Source: an uncultured Solobacterium sp. (GTDB lineage Bacteria; Bacillota_I; Bacilli_A; Erysipelotrichales; Erysipelotrichaceae). From it: a stretch of DNA of 64,000 bases. The notes beneath the pieces were generated by a model. That model had not been told where the DNA came from. It ran no database searches and saw only the letters and a program-made list of their open reading frames with translations. The stretch lies in contig UQPV01000006.1 in assembly GCA_900543035.1 (NCBI GenBank), positions 8,603 through 72,602 on the forward strand, written 5' to 3'. Below are positions 28,201 to 35,829 of this stretch, in pieces (positions within the stretch are counted from its first letter, which is position 1; each line of letters begins with the position of its first letter). Both the position numbers and the translations under genes were made by a program.

Positions 28201-28538
28201 AGGCATTCCAGCACGATGACACGCCGGTGTTCATGATCTCCCTGAAGGCCGGCGGGACCGGCCTGAACCTGACCGCGGCCGATGTCGTCATCCATTTCGA
28301 TCCCTGGTGGAATCTCTCTGCGCAAAACCAGGCGACGGACCGTGCGCACCGGATCGGTCAGCACAACAATGTCCAGGTATACAGCCTGATCATGAAAGGG
28401 ACCATCGAGGAAAAGATCCAGGAGCTGCAGCAGAAAAAAAGCGATCTTGCACAGCTGTTCGTGAATACGCAGAACACCAATCTGCTGCGTGACATGAGCC
28501 GGGAAGAGCTGCTTGATCTGTTTTCAGCGGATGTATAG
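25290..28538 (+). CDS. SNF2-family DNA-dependent ATPase with SWIM zinc finger
   Basis: 1082 residues. An N-terminal SWIM-type zinc finger C72-x-C74-x8-C83-x-H85 is followed by an SNF2-associated region of about 500 residues. The ATPase core follows: LADDMGLGKTIQ with Lys653 (Walker A), LDEAQ from Asp744 (motif II), SGTPIEN (motif III), and the helicase-C half with KAGGTGLNLTAADVV and DRAHRIGQ. These proteins move along double-stranded DNA and remodel protein-DNA complexes; the bacterial SWIM-SNF2 group has no settled role. TATAAT at 25242-25247 has only a weak -35 (CGGACA). GGGGAAGGTGATC precedes the ATG. Confidence 0.93.
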   Translation: MRILSTEIEQLSRNKYNIQASARMNIQAMLRELDIEQRGEVLFISGSLSHAGHVNEFALEISSHGEIFAHDCSCSFHRPHDACGHIIALCRYLAEREYKLPYHFRREEEGNPQMRMHSAMDIERLMQRQAMRDTHDWLQEATRSRLDLHLSSDHAEPIRLYMIFEMDVTLFYRQLNLTFKIGRSGKKMYVVKDIAQLLSMVDEGVWHQYGKGLEFYHQMEAFDEESREILSMIRILCGNDDLGTCDKRCIHLSVAGLERMMDLLSTLPQSYYNIRLDARPLHLVLEIGREKDAVTIELLDLDSDDEIIEQGTIGGKALYDFDSAHQRLICYEADDEGLVCGLLERLNSSGELLMSEEDFSLFHQMYLQGCAEFISWEGSLNGIKIEEMEHQIKLFLDVDEHGQELLMRLEFCYDQKTAYGFERHGDCLLSPNASAIEQFLSHWVAFVDDRHFAHVQPNVDWGQMSEELPQLLSPYCEIYVSEQLRKAAKPKQLSMNIGVRVENQLLTLDFDLDGMEMSELQNVLKSYRRKKKFHRLKNGDMIDLEGQAVKEASDLFEQLQLNGRSFDDNSVTLPGYRLYNMDVLSDEQQNIRYDRSSILKEEELFLAQPERYEIPKNYEDRLRDYQKDGYQWLRTLSACSLGGLLADDMGLGKTIQILAYLESQRAEGKLSLVVCPASLVLNWHDEAAKFQGELKTLAIYGSRSEREALLQRANAYDLLITSYDYLKRDPDLYQHLYFDTVVLDEAQYISNPRTKNAQCVKQLNCRQRFALSGTPIENTLTELWSIYDFLLPGYLYTHGTFSDLFEKPIVKEKDERATQRLQRLVRPFLLRRTKQEVLQELPDKEEHVLQFHFDQKERELYLANAAGIRQEIENGLDTSRDSIAILALITRLRQLCQDARLVYENADWISSKLQGCMELVRSCIQAGHKILLFSSFTSMLDLIREEMEKEGISCYVLTGSLPKEKRREYVEAFQHDDTPVFMISLKAGGTGLNLTAADVVIHFDPWWNLSAQNQATDRAHRIGQHNNVQVYSLIMKGTIEEKIQELQQKKSDLAQLFVNTQNTNLLRDMSREELLDLFSADV

Positions 28539-28592
28539 CGGGCGGATGCATCATCTCTGCCCCCTTTTTCATATACTGAGAGCGGTGAAGCG

Positions 28593-29255
28593 ATGAAGAA
28601 GATGAAATGGGGCGCACTGCTGGTCTGCCTGCTGGCAGTGACGATGAGCATCCAAGTGTTCAGCGCGCAGAGCGTCATGCCGCTGGCTGGGAAGACCATC
28701 CTGGTGGACAGCGGACATGGCGGGAAGGATGACGGCGCCCAGCGCGGAGAAGTGAAGGAAGACGCGATCAATCTGGCCATTGCCATGGAAGTGCGGAAGC
28801 AGCTGATCGAGCAGGGCGCCAATGTGCTGATGACCCGGGAGGATGACCGCGATCTGGCTGAGGAAGACAGCGAGAACCGAAAGCGCGATGACATGAAAAA
28901 GCGGGTGGAATTCATCGAATGCGGGTTCTGCGACATGTTCGTCTCCATTCATCTCAACGCCTACCCCGACAGCAGCGTCCGGGGCGCTCAGGTCTTTTAC
29001 CAGCCAGACAGCATGCAGAGCGAGCGGATGGCGCAGCTCATGCAGGAGGAGCTGTCTTCCTGCAGCGGTCAGCAGCGAAAACAGAAGCCGGGCGATTACT
29101 ACATTCTGACGCGCACCACCGTGCCGGGCATACTGGCAGAGTGCGGCTTTTTGTCCAATGCGGAAGAGCGATCGATGCTGCAGAGCGCGGACTATCAGAA
29201 AAAGATCGCGACGGCCATCGTGCAGGGGCTGGTCCGCTATGTCAAAGAAACGTGA
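28593..29255 (+). CDS. CwlD-like N-acetylmuramoyl-L-alanine amidase
   Basis: Zinc amidase (Amidase_3) that cuts the bond between N-acetylmuramic acid and L-alanine in peptidoglycan. The 220-residue protein has an N-terminal hydrophobic signal/anchor (about 5-27), then VDSGHGG (His42), an acidic ligand region RGEVKED, SIHLNA (His120) and the catalytic LAECGFLSN (Glu183). Size and layout match CwlD, which makes muramic delta-lactam in spore cortex. No other spore gene is seen here, so a role in vegetative wall turnover is also possible. It lies 54 bases after the SNF2 gene and may share its transcript. Confidence 0.87.
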   Translation: MKKMKWGALLVCLLAVTMSIQVFSAQSVMPLAGKTILVDSGHGGKDDGAQRGEVKEDAINLAIAMEVRKQLIEQGANVLMTREDDRDLAEEDSENRKRDDMKKRVEFIECGFCDMFVSIHLNAYPDSSVRGAQVFYQPDSMQSERMAQLMQEELSSCSGQQRKQKPGDYYILTRTTVPGILAECGFLSNAEERSMLQSADYQKKIATAIVQGLVRYVKET

Positions 29256-29285
29256 CCTGGCTGACGAAAAAAGGGGAATTTTCTG

Positions 29286-29314
29286 TTGACACATGCAGGA
29301 TGAAATGGTATCAT
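29286..29314 (+). promoter_or_regulatory. Promoter of the tRNA pair
   Basis: Consensus TTGACA (29286-29291), a 17-base spacer and TATCAT (29309-29314). The start of tRNA-Ile is 20 bases further on. Confidence 0.8.
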
Positions 29315-29334
29315 GAATAAGCAATTCAAGGAAC

Positions 29335-29411
<77 letters not shown>

Positions 29412-29425
29412 TTGAATTTAAATGT

Positions 29426-29501
29426 GGGGTGTTAGCTCAGCTGGGAGAGCACCTGTTTTGCACGCAGGGGGTCAGGAGTTCGATCCTCCTACGCTCCACC
29501 A
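29426..29501 (+). tRNA. tRNA-Ala (TGC)
   Basis: The acceptor GGGGTGT pairs with ACGCTCC (with G-T pairs), the D arm is GCTCAGCTGGGAGAGC, the anticodon loop TTTGCAC gives TGC, the T arm has AGTTCGATC, and CCA is encoded. The Ile(GAT)-Ala(TGC) order is the one common in rRNA spacers, but no rRNA is present here. Confidence 0.96.
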
Positions 29502-29513
29502 TTTAACGGATGA

Positions 29514-29535
29514 CGGATCTTCGGATCCGTTTTTT
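29514..29535 (+). terminator. Terminator of the tRNA pair
   Basis: CGGATC and GATCCG close on a TTCG tetraloop, followed by a T run from 29530. Confidence 0.88.
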
Positions 29536-29591
29536 CGTGTTTCGACATCGTTTTCGGCCCTTAGCGGATAAGATGATGCGGGAGGGAAAAT

Positions 29592-29768
29592 ATGGAAAGG
29601 CAGGAAGCCGTCCTGTATTATATCGGCGTCCGAGATGATGCGCAGGAGGAAGGGCATCTGTTCATCAATGCGCCGATCAACAGCGTATATCTGCAGGAGA
29701 TTGTCGAACAGCTGCTGCAGACGCATGGATATCGCCGCGTCGTCATCCGCAATCTCATCTATCTGTGA
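29592..29768 (+). CDS. Small hypothetical protein (58 residues)
   Basis: ATG 29592 follows GGAGGGAAAA and opens a 58-codon frame ending TGA 29766-29768. The product is mixed acidic and hydrophobic with no membrane segment: a central LFINAPINSVYLQEIV and a basic C-terminus. I do not recognise it. Codon use matches the neighbouring GC-rich genes and the ribosome-binding site is good, which supports a real gene. It precedes the promoter of the COG0523 pair and follows the tRNA terminator, so its own promoter is unclear. Confidence 0.6.
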   Translation: MERQEAVLYYIGVRDDAQEEGHLFINAPINSVYLQEIVEQLLQTHGYRRVVIRNLIYL

Positions 29769-29830
29769 TGCCTGTCCGCATGCCGTGAATAGTGCTATAA
29801 TAATGGCTGAACGGGAAAGGGTGGTCAGAC

Positions 29831-30907
29831 ATGACAAAGGTAACGATCATTTCCGGGTTCCTCGGAGCCGGGAAGACGACGCTGATTCAACAGCTGCTCA
29901 AGGAAGCGTGGCAGGGCGAACAGGTCGTGCTGATCGAAAATGAATTTGGCGAGATCGGGATCGACGGCGGATTCTTGAAAGAGGCCGGAGTGGAGATCAC
30001 AGAGATGAACAGCGGGTGCATCTGCTGCTCCTTATCCGGCGATTTCAAGACCGCGCTGCAGAAGGTGGTGGATGATTATCATCCGGACAGGATCGTCATC
30101 GAACCAAGCGGCGTGGGCAAGCTCTCCGATGTGCAGAAAGCTGTGGCGGCCGTCAACGATGAGCTGCAGCTCGTCAGCAGCTGCACCGTGGTCGATGTGA
30201 ACAAGTGCGAGATGTATCAGAAAAACTTCGGCGAGTTCTTTAATAATCAGATCGAATACGCGAACACATTGATCCTCAGCCGCACACAGGGCAAATCAGC
30301 GGATGAGGTCGAGGCGTGCATGCAGCTGCTTCATGGCCTGAATCCTGAGGCATCCCTGGTCAGCACGCCATGGGATCAGCTGGATGGGAAGACGATCGTT
30401 GAAGCGATGGAACATCATGGCGGACTGCGCCGCGCGCTCATGGAAGAAGAGGAGATCTGCGCGGTCTGCGGTCATCATCACGGCCATGACCATGCGCATG
30501 ACCACGAGCACGATCATGAACATCATCACCATGATCATGCGCATCATCATGAGGATGAATGCGGCTGTGCGCACCACCATCATCATGCTGATGAAGTGTT
30601 CACCAGCTGGGGCGCGGAAACTGCGCAGGTCTACACCAGAGATGAGCTGCTGAGCATCGTAAAGGCCCTTTCCGCTGACACTGCCTTAGGACAAGTGCTG
30701 CGCGCCAAGGGCATGCTGCAGGGCGAAGACACCTGGTATTATTTCGATGTCACGCCGGGAGAGTATGCGCTGCGAGAAGGCGCGCCGGATTACACCGGAC
30801 GATATTGCGTCATCGGCGCAAAGCTGAATGAGCCCGCGCTGAGCAAGCTGTTCGAAAAGGAAAGCGGACAGGCGGCAGATCCAGACTGGACGATCGAGGT
30901 GGAATGA
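29831..30907 (+). CDS. COG0523 (CobW/ZNG1-type) GTPase metallochaperone
   Basis: G3E-family GTPase of 358 residues. The P-loop GFLGAGKTT is at 9-17, the metal-site motif C63-x-C65-C66 (GCICC) follows, and IEPSGVG is the switch/Walker B segment. A long histidine-rich insert (about residues 213-253, alternating His with Asp/Ala/Glu) is a typical metal-buffering loop, and a CobW C-terminal domain follows. Related proteins deliver zinc, cobalt or nickel to target enzymes; the His-rich loop favours zinc or nickel. TATAAT at 29796-29801 is a candidate -10. I see no clear Zur-type palindrome upstream. Confidence 0.92.
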   Translation: MTKVTIISGFLGAGKTTLIQQLLKEAWQGEQVVLIENEFGEIGIDGGFLKEAGVEITEMNSGCICCSLSGDFKTALQKVVDDYHPDRIVIEPSGVGKLSDVQKAVAAVNDELQLVSSCTVVDVNKCEMYQKNFGEFFNNQIEYANTLILSRTQGKSADEVEACMQLLHGLNPEASLVSTPWDQLDGKTIVEAMEHHGGLRRALMEEEEICAVCGHHHGHDHAHDHEHDHEHHHHDHAHHHEDECGCAHHHHHADEVFTSWGAETAQVYTRDELLSIVKALSADTALGQVLRAKGMLQGEDTWYYFDVTPGEYALREGAPDYTGRYCVIGAKLNEPALSKLFEKESGQAADPDWTIEVE

Positions 30908-30908
30908 G

Positions 30909-31853
30909 ATGCAGGAATGTCTCGTTTACTTGTTTACCGGCTTTCTGGAGAGCGGGAAGACGACGCTGATCCAGGAGACCTTGAACGATCCCGGCTTCAA
31001 TACAGGGGAAGAGAAAACGCTCATCCTGCTGTGTGAAGAAGGCGGCGTGCGCTATACCAAAGATCTGGCGCAGCGTGTTCATGCGGATATCGTATCTGTG
31101 AACGCGCCGGAAAAGCTGACCGCCGCATTTATGGAAAAGTGCGAGCAGCTCTTTCATCCGGACCGCGTGATGATCGAATTCAACGGCATGTGGAGCGTGG
31201 ATCAGTTCCTCGACGTGGAGATGCCGCTGCGCTGGATCCTCGTGCAGATCCTGTCCACGGTAGATGCCTCGACCTTTGCGCTGTATCTGGCCAATATGCG
31301 CAGCATCCTCTATGAGCAGCTGCGCCACAGCGAGACCATCATCTTCAACCGCTGTGACGAAAGCACCCGGATGCGTTATCTGCGCAACAACATCAAGGCG
31401 ATGAACAAGCGCGCACAGCTGATCTATGAGCATAAGGATGGGAGCATCCTGTCTTCCGGAGATGAACAGCTCCCCTTTGACGAGCAGGCCGACCCGCTCG
31501 TGCTGGAAGATTATGATTATGGCATCTGGTACATGGACGCCCTTGAGCATCCCCGCAAATATGAGGGGAGACAGGTCACCGTTGAGGTGAAGGTGTATCC
31601 GGTCAATGAAGAGCGGGCGCATGCTTATGTGGCCGGACGGGAAGCGATGGTGTGCTGCAGCGATGATACCTCGCTGATCGGCATGTGGGTATATACGGCT
31701 GATCAGAAGCCGAGGCCGCTTTCCTGGGTGCGGCTGACCGGCAGGATCCGTGTGGAATATGACGAGGATTTTGGCGGTGAGGTCTGCGCGCTGGAGGAGA
31801 TCGGCCGCGAAGTGCTGGAACACCATGATGACGAATACGTCTACTTCACATAG
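30909..31853 (+). CDS. Second G3E/COG0523-like GTPase lacking CxCC, with extra C-terminal domain
   Basis: 314 residues. The P-loop GFLESGKTT (11-19) and the segment VMIEFNG replacing IEPSG place it in the G3E family, but the CxCC metal motif is absent. The last 110 residues, from about YGIWYMDALEHP on, look like a small beta domain (VTVEVKVYPVNEERAHAYVAGREAMVCC) of the TIGR03943/UPF0703 sort, often found with COG0523 permease-GTPase pairs. It starts one base after the stop of the first GTPase, so the two are co-expressed and probably work together in metal handling. Confidence 0.8.
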   Translation: MQECLVYLFTGFLESGKTTLIQETLNDPGFNTGEEKTLILLCEEGGVRYTKDLAQRVHADIVSVNAPEKLTAAFMEKCEQLFHPDRVMIEFNGMWSVDQFLDVEMPLRWILVQILSTVDASTFALYLANMRSILYEQLRHSETIIFNRCDESTRMRYLRNNIKAMNKRAQLIYEHKDGSILSSGDEQLPFDEQADPLVLEDYDYGIWYMDALEHPRKYEGRQVTVEVKVYPVNEERAHAYVAGREAMVCCSDDTSLIGMWVYTADQKPRPLSWVRLTGRIRVEYDEDFGGEVCALEEIGREVLEHHDDEYVYFT

Positions 31854-32709
31854 GCCGCTGATCATCGGCTCACTGACGATGGATGTGCTGCTTCAGGTGC
31901 CGCATCTCCCTGCCCGCCAGCAAGACATCAACATCGCTGCGCAGCAGATGAAGAGCGGCGGCTGTGCCTATAATGTCTATGAAGCCGTGAAGTGCTGCGG
32001 CGGACAGCCGCATTTTGCCGGTGTGGTCGGCAAGGGCGCATTCGCAGACGCTGTGCGCAAGGAGGTCGGCCATGACCCGCATATGATCTTGTTTGACAGC
32101 GATGAGGAAAACGGCTGTTGTTATTGCCTGGTCGAACCTGATGGCGAACGCACATTTCTCTGTGTGCATGGTGCGGAATATCGATTCCGCGCGCAGTGGC
32201 TGTCACAGCTCGACCCCGCTTCTTATGGCTGGCTGTATCTGTGCGGCATCGATCTGGAAGAAGCGCAGAATGCGTGCCTGATCCAGTTTGCCATACACAG
32301 CGGACTGCGGCTGATGCTTGCGCCGGGCCCGCGGCTGACGAGCATTCAGGAACAGCTGAGCCTGTTGATGCCGCTGCATCCGACCTTGCACCTCAACGAA
32401 CAGGAAGCGCAGATCATGAGCGGGCAGCAGGATGCGGTCCAGGCGGCTTTGGCCTTGCGCGCACAAGGCGCGGACAACGTGATCATCACGCTTGGCAGCA
32501 GCGGAAGCATCGCCTGCGGCCCAAACGGCACGGTCAGCCATGCTGCACGAAAAGTGGAAGTGACAGATACGATCGGCGCGGGAGACGCCCATGCCGGCGC
32601 CTGTTTATACGCGTTGAGCCAGGGGATGACGCTGAACGAGATGCTGGAGCTGGCAGACGCCACAGCAGAACGCGCCCTGCGCTGTGCAGGCGCATGGAGA
32701 CAGGAGTGA
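31825..32709 (+). CDS. PfkB-family carbohydrate kinase
   Basis: Ribokinase-like sugar or nucleoside kinase, about 294 residues. The GG motif SGGCAYNVYEAVK near residue 45 and the ATP-site signature DTIGAGDAHAGA with the catalytic Asp are clear. The frame is open from 31750. ATG 31825 or 31828 is the likely start, inside the end of the previous gene with only a weak Shine-Dalgarno, which implies translational coupling. The substrate cannot be told from sequence. Its link to the two GTPases is only the shared transcript. Confidence 0.82.
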   Translation: MMTNTSTSHRPLIIGSLTMDVLLQVPHLPARQQDINIAAQQMKSGGCAYNVYEAVKCCGGQPHFAGVVGKGAFADAVRKEVGHDPHMILFDSDEENGCCYCLVEPDGERTFLCVHGAEYRFRAQWLSQLDPASYGWLYLCGIDLEEAQNACLIQFAIHSGLRLMLAPGPRLTSIQEQLSLLMPLHPTLHLNEQEAQIMSGQQDAVQAALALRAQGADNVIITLGSSGSIACGPNGTVSHAARKVEVTDTIGAGDAHAGACLYALSQGMTLNEMLELADATAERALRCAGAWRQE

Positions 32710-32788
32710 TGGCATTCCTGTCTTTTCGCACATGCCTGGATCGAGCATTGCGCAAGACGCAAAACAGGCAAGCGTTGGAGGATCGATG

Positions 32789-33181
32789 ATGGAAAAGAGA
32801 AAAGTAGCGTTTATCTGCGTGCATAACTCCTGCCGCAGTCAGATCGCCGAAGCGCTGGGAAAGCATTTGGCAAAGGATCAGTTTGATTTCTATTCTGCCG
32901 GGACACAGACCAAGCCGCAGATCAACCAGGACGCTGTGCGGCTGATGAAACAGCGTTATGGGATAGATATGGAACAAAGCCAGTACAGCAAGACGATCGA
33001 TCAGATCCCTGTGCCGGATATAGCGATTTCCATGGGGTGTGATGTCAGCTGCCCTTATATCGGCAGAGCATTTGATGAGAACTGGGGACTTCCTGATCCG
33101 ACAGGGTGCAGCGATGAATGTTTCATCGAGGTCATCGAGGAAATTGCGCAGAAAATCAACGCGCTGTGTGTGAAGCGATAA
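32789..33181 (+). CDS. ArsC-type arsenate reductase / low-molecular-weight phosphatase family protein
   Basis: 130-residue protein with the phosphatase loop C10-x5-R16 (CVHNSCR) and two further cysteines, C84 and C88 (GCDVSCP). It also has the NWGLPDPTG segment carrying the general acid. Cys10 plus a late cysteine pair is the layout of thioredoxin-coupled ArsC. GGAGG at 32777-32781 supports ATG 32789 (an adjacent ATG at 32786 is also possible). No arsR or arsB is nearby, so arsenate reduction is likely but a protein-phosphatase role is not excluded. Confidence 0.82.
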   Translation: MEKRKVAFICVHNSCRSQIAEALGKHLAKDQFDFYSAGTQTKPQINQDAVRLMKQRYGIDMEQSQYSKTIDQIPVPDIAISMGCDVSCPYIGRAFDENWGLPDPTGCSDECFIEVIEEIAQKINALCVKR

Positions 33182-33214
33182 AAAAAGCTGCAAGATGGAC
33201 TTCTTTCTTGCAGC
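33180..33214 (-). terminator. Terminator of the minus-strand cluster 33254-34907
   Basis: GCTGCAAGA (33187-33195) pairs perfectly with TCTTGCAGC (33206-33214). On the minus strand it is followed by TTTTTT, so it ends the leftward transcript. On the plus strand it lacks a T run. Confidence 0.8.
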
Positions 33215-33253
33215 AATCGATGGATCGAAAACAAAGCGCCGTTCGATAGGTCG

Positions 33254-33544
33254 TTACAGGTAGTCGCTGCGATCCCCGATCTCTTCCTGAGCCAGGGATT
33301 CGCGCAGGGCCTCCAGCGCCTCATAGGCGTCGGCCGGATCGGCGTAGATGCTGTTTTTGCTCAGCATGCGGATATCGCTCTGATCATCGAAGGCCCAGTA
33401 TTCGCGGCCGTCTTCCATCTCGATGAGATAGACGTCGGTCTCGTCATTTACCGGGTCTGTCGGTGTGATCGCCGCGATGTCCAGCCCAGGGAACATCTGT
33501 TCCATCAGCTCTTCGATCTGTCGCTGTACTCTGATCGTTGTCAT
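33254..33544 (-). CDS. Small acidic hypothetical protein
   Basis: 96-residue acidic soluble protein, unrecognised. The frame reaches back to 33589, but ATG at 33544 has AAGGGGG upstream and overlaps the stop of the DUF308 gene as ATGA, so this start is preferred. The middle (TDVYLIEMEDGREYWAFDD) resembles a small beta hairpin and the end is helical and charged. Coupling to the membrane gene suggests a partner, but nothing identifies the function. Confidence 0.65.
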   Translation of the reverse strand: MTTIRVQRQIEELMEQMFPGLDIAAITPTDPVNDETDVYLIEMEDGREYWAFDDQSDIRMLSKNSIYADPADAYEALEALRESLAQEEIGDRSDYL

Positions 33545-34086
33545 TTGAAAAACCCCCTTGCGTGAGAAGACAGACAGTGGATATTCCACAGCTGTGAGAC
33601 GGCATCATAGATCAGCATGATGCCGATGAAGCGGACGGCAAAGGCCGCCGCGGTAAATGGATTGAAGATCAGCAGGATACCTGCTGCGGACATGATGAGC
33701 GCCAGCGTCAGGTTGACCTGCCATCCGGAATAGCCGGCATCCTTCAGAGACAGCGCGCATGTGGTCTCCCGGATGCCGCAAAACAGGAAGAAGATCCCCA
33801 TCAGAAAGGGGATGATGGACACGACGGTCCGGTACCGAAAGAGGACGAAGGCACCCAATACGATCAGCGTGAGCGATGCCGCCAGGCGGGCAGCGCTGCG
33901 ATAAGGATCGCTGAGATACTGATGCATGGTGATGCCGCCATAGACGAGCAGCAAAGCGCCCAGCACATAACAGACCAGCGCGGTCGCCGCGGTGGGATAA
34001 AACAATAGGATGGCGCCCAGGACGAGCACGATCAGCGCATTCAGGACCATATCTTTCTTGATGCGGGAAAAAAGGAATTTCATCAT
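33541..34086 (-). CDS. HdeD/DUF308-family membrane protein
   Basis: 181 residues with about six hydrophobic helices in hairpin pairs (for example ALIVLVLGAILLFYP, LTLIVLGAFVLF and IIPFLMGIFFLFCG), the arrangement of the DUF308/HdeD family. HdeD is linked to acid tolerance in enterobacteria; no role is known in Bacillota. Two adjacent ATG codons (34086 and 34083) are possible starts after AGGTGC. It is followed by an overlapping small gene. Confidence 0.78.
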   Translation of the reverse strand: MMKFLFSRIKKDMVLNALIVLVLGAILLFYPTAATALVCYVLGALLLVYGGITMHQYLSDPYRSAARLAASLTLIVLGAFVLFRYRTVVSIIPFLMGIFFLFCGIRETTCALSLKDAGYSGWQVNLTLALIMSAAGILLIFNPFTAAAFAVRFIGIMLIYDAVSQLWNIHCLSSHARGFFK

Positions 34087-34138
34087 GCACCTGCTTTCTT
34101 TCCATATTATAGTATGGCTGAAGAAAAAAGCAAATAAA

Positions 34139-34483
34139 CTACTGTTCCGAGATGCGGGATTGTTCCCGGCGGATCAGCAGGCGCATGCCTCTTCCTGCGG
34201 CAAAGCCGATGAACGAGATCAGCGCATAGACGATGATCATGCCATAAGCGTCCATGGTGAAATAAAGGGGGATGGACGGCATGAACAAGAGGACGGAGAG
34301 AAAAGGAAACAGCCAGGAGAATCTTCCGCAGCCGCAGGCAAAGCAGACGGCCAGCGTCAGCCCTGGCATCAGGAGCAGCAGGATGATCATCGCGGAATCA
34401 GAATCCTGCACAGACAGCGGCATGAGATAATAATTTGCCGCCAGCAGGAGCAGCGCGGGCAGGATGTGTTTAGCTCGCTTCAT
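34139..34483 (-). CDS. Small integral membrane protein
   Basis: 114 residues with four predicted hydrophobic helices (about 6-24, 31-50, 56-75 and 80-100) and a basic tail RGMRLLIRREQSR. It has a CFACGCG cysteine cluster at a membrane edge. I do not recognise the family. Its start overlaps the end of the GNAT gene by 14 bases, so the two are translated from one message. Confidence 0.65.
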   Translation of the reverse strand: MKRAKHILPALLLLAANYYLMPLSVQDSDSAMIILLLLMPGLTLAVCFACGCGRFSWLFPFLSVLLFMPSIPLYFTMDAYGMIIVYALISFIGFAAGRGMRLLIRREQSRISEQ

Positions 34484-34907
34484 GCGATCTTCCTTCCTTG
34501 CGCATGAGCAGCTTCTCTCGTCCGTCCTGCCTGATCATGACATACCCTCGTTTTTCATAAAAAGCCAATGCCGCCGCATTGTCATTCAATACGGAAGTGG
34601 AAGTGATGCCGAAACGCTTTTCCGCCTCATTCAGCAAGGCTGAGCCGATTCCTTTTCCCTGTTCGTCCGCATCCACGAACAGCATATTGACGAAATCGCC
34701 GCATACGCCGATGAATCCGACATTTTTTTCGTTTTCCCGGGCAATGAGCAAGTGGGAAAAGGCGTCGATGTGCGCGGGGAGCGTCGGCTTCAATGCGTCG
34801 ATATCAGCATTGTCGAACCAATGGTGCGTGGAGCGGACGCTGCGTTCCCATAGTCCGCACAGCGTGGTGTGATACGCCGCGCGGCATGCCGGTTCCTCGA
34901 TGATCAT
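34470..34907 (-). CDS. GNAT family N-acetyltransferase
   Basis: 145-residue acetyl-CoA dependent acetyltransferase. NMLFVDADEQGKGIGSALL is the motif A acetyl-CoA loop (about residues 73-92), and NDNAAALAFYEKRGY is motif B. It resembles the YiaC/YjaB-type small GNATs; the substrate is unknown. AGGAGGGAT precedes the ATG on the minus strand, and a TATACT -10 lies close upstream. Confidence 0.85.
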   Translation of the reverse strand: MIIEEPACRAAYHTTLCGLWERSVRSTHHWFDNADIDALKPTLPAHIDAFSHLLIARENEKNVGFIGVCGDFVNMLFVDADEQGKGIGSALLNEAEKRFGITSTSVLNDNAAALAFYEKRGYVMIRQDGREKLLMRKEGRSHEAS

Positions 34908-34971
34908 GGATATCCCTCCTCATGACTTTCAGTATAACATAAACCAGCAAGGAAAGCTTTCTCTTCCTGAC

Positions 34972-34999
34972 TTGCAATTGAGGGAAAAGCGGTTATACT
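34972..34999 (+). promoter_or_regulatory. Promoter of the DJ-1/PfpI gene
   Basis: TTGCAA (34972-34977), 16 bases, TATACT (34994-34999), 20 bases before the start codon. Confidence 0.6.
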
Positions 35000-35018
35000 T
35001 GAGTTAGAGGTGAAGACG

Positions 35019-35555
35019 ATGAAGATCTTATGTATGATGGACAATGGATTTGAAGAACTGGAGGCAGTGGGAACGATCGCATTGCTGAGACGCGCAGGCA
35101 TCACGATCGATGTTGCCGCGGTGAATGGGCATGAGGCCACCGGACGCTTTGCATTAACGTTTTCCGATCTCAAGGCGCTGGATGAAGTGGATCTTGATGA
35201 ATATGACGGTGTATTCTTGCCTGGCGGACCGCACTACCAGAAGATCGAGCAGAACGAAAAGGTGAAAGGCATCCTGAAGGATTTCTTCGAACAGGGCAAG
35301 CTGACGGCAGCCATTTGTGCCGGGCCGACGGTGCTGGGACACATGGGCCTGCTCAAAGGCAGGAACTATACTTGCTTCACGAGCATGGACGAAGATTTCG
35401 GCGGAACATATCACGATCAGTACGTCGTGACGGACGGCAACCTGATCACCGGACGCTCTGCGGCAGCTTCCATCGATATGGCGTTCGCCATCATCGAATA
35501 TGTGCTCGGCCATGAGCGCTGTGAAGAAGTCAAGAACTCGGTATACTATTATTGA
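35019..35555 (+). CDS. DJ-1/PfpI family protein
   Basis: 178-residue DJ-1 superfamily protein with the nucleophile elbow AAICAGP (Cys100) and the acidic partner in FEELE near residue 12. Members act as deglycases, chaperones or redox sensors; this one is of the YajL/ThiJ size. The frame starts at GTG 35010, but AGAGGTGA makes ATG 35019 the better start. It is a single-gene unit with its own promoter and terminator. Confidence 0.87.
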   Translation: MKILCMMDNGFEELEAVGTIALLRRAGITIDVAAVNGHEATGRFALTFSDLKALDEVDLDEYDGVFLPGGPHYQKIEQNEKVKGILKDFFEQGKLTAAICAGPTVLGHMGLLKGRNYTCFTSMDEDFGGTYHDQYVVTDGNLITGRSAAASIDMAFAIIEYVLGHERCEEVKNSVYYY

Positions 35556-35576
35556 GCTGATCAGATCGATGAGCCA

Positions 35577-35621
35577 AACGGAACCGGAAAGCCAGCAAAG
35601 GCAGGATGGTTCCGTTTTTTT
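35577..35621 (+). terminator. Terminator of the DJ-1/PfpI gene
   Basis: AACGGAACC (35577-35585) pairs with GGTTCCGTT (35608-35616), followed by a T run. Confidence 0.82.
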
Positions 35622-35627
35622 ATTTGA

Positions 35628-35668
35628 TCATCACGATATTCGGCGCAGCATGAAGGATATCGTGATGA
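35628..35668. repeat. Isolated 12-bp perfect inverted repeat
   Basis: TCATCACGATAT (35628-35639) and ATATCGTGATGA (35657-35668) are perfectly complementary across 17 bases. It lies between two terminators with no T run of its own. It could be an operator or an RNA hairpin; no function can be assigned. Confidence 0.55.
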
Positions 35669-35677
35669 CAGTGCCAG

Positions 35678-35714
35678 GCTGATCTTTTCACAGTCAGAGA
35701 GGTCAGCTTTTTTT
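35678..35714 (+). terminator. Second terminator before the lipoprotein operon
   Basis: GCTGATC (35678-35684) pairs with GGTCAGC (35701-35707, one G-T pair), followed by seven T. Confidence 0.65.
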
Positions 35715-35829
35715 ACGCTTGCCGTTAGCTTGGCGCATGGTTTAACACATTTATTACATCTATATGAATACTATTTTATATTCGTTATGATATCTTCAAG
35801 GTAGGAAATGGGGGAAATGAGGAAAGGAT

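Noticed and set aside
26313..28364. 683-codon minus-strand frame opposite the SNF2 helicase
   Set aside because: Antisense shadow; the plus-strand helicase motifs are unmistakable, and the minus frame shows no domain and no start signal.
35500..35682. 60-codon plus-strand frame at the end of the DJ-1 gene
   Set aside because: It runs through a terminator and an inverted repeat and has no Shine-Dalgarno site.
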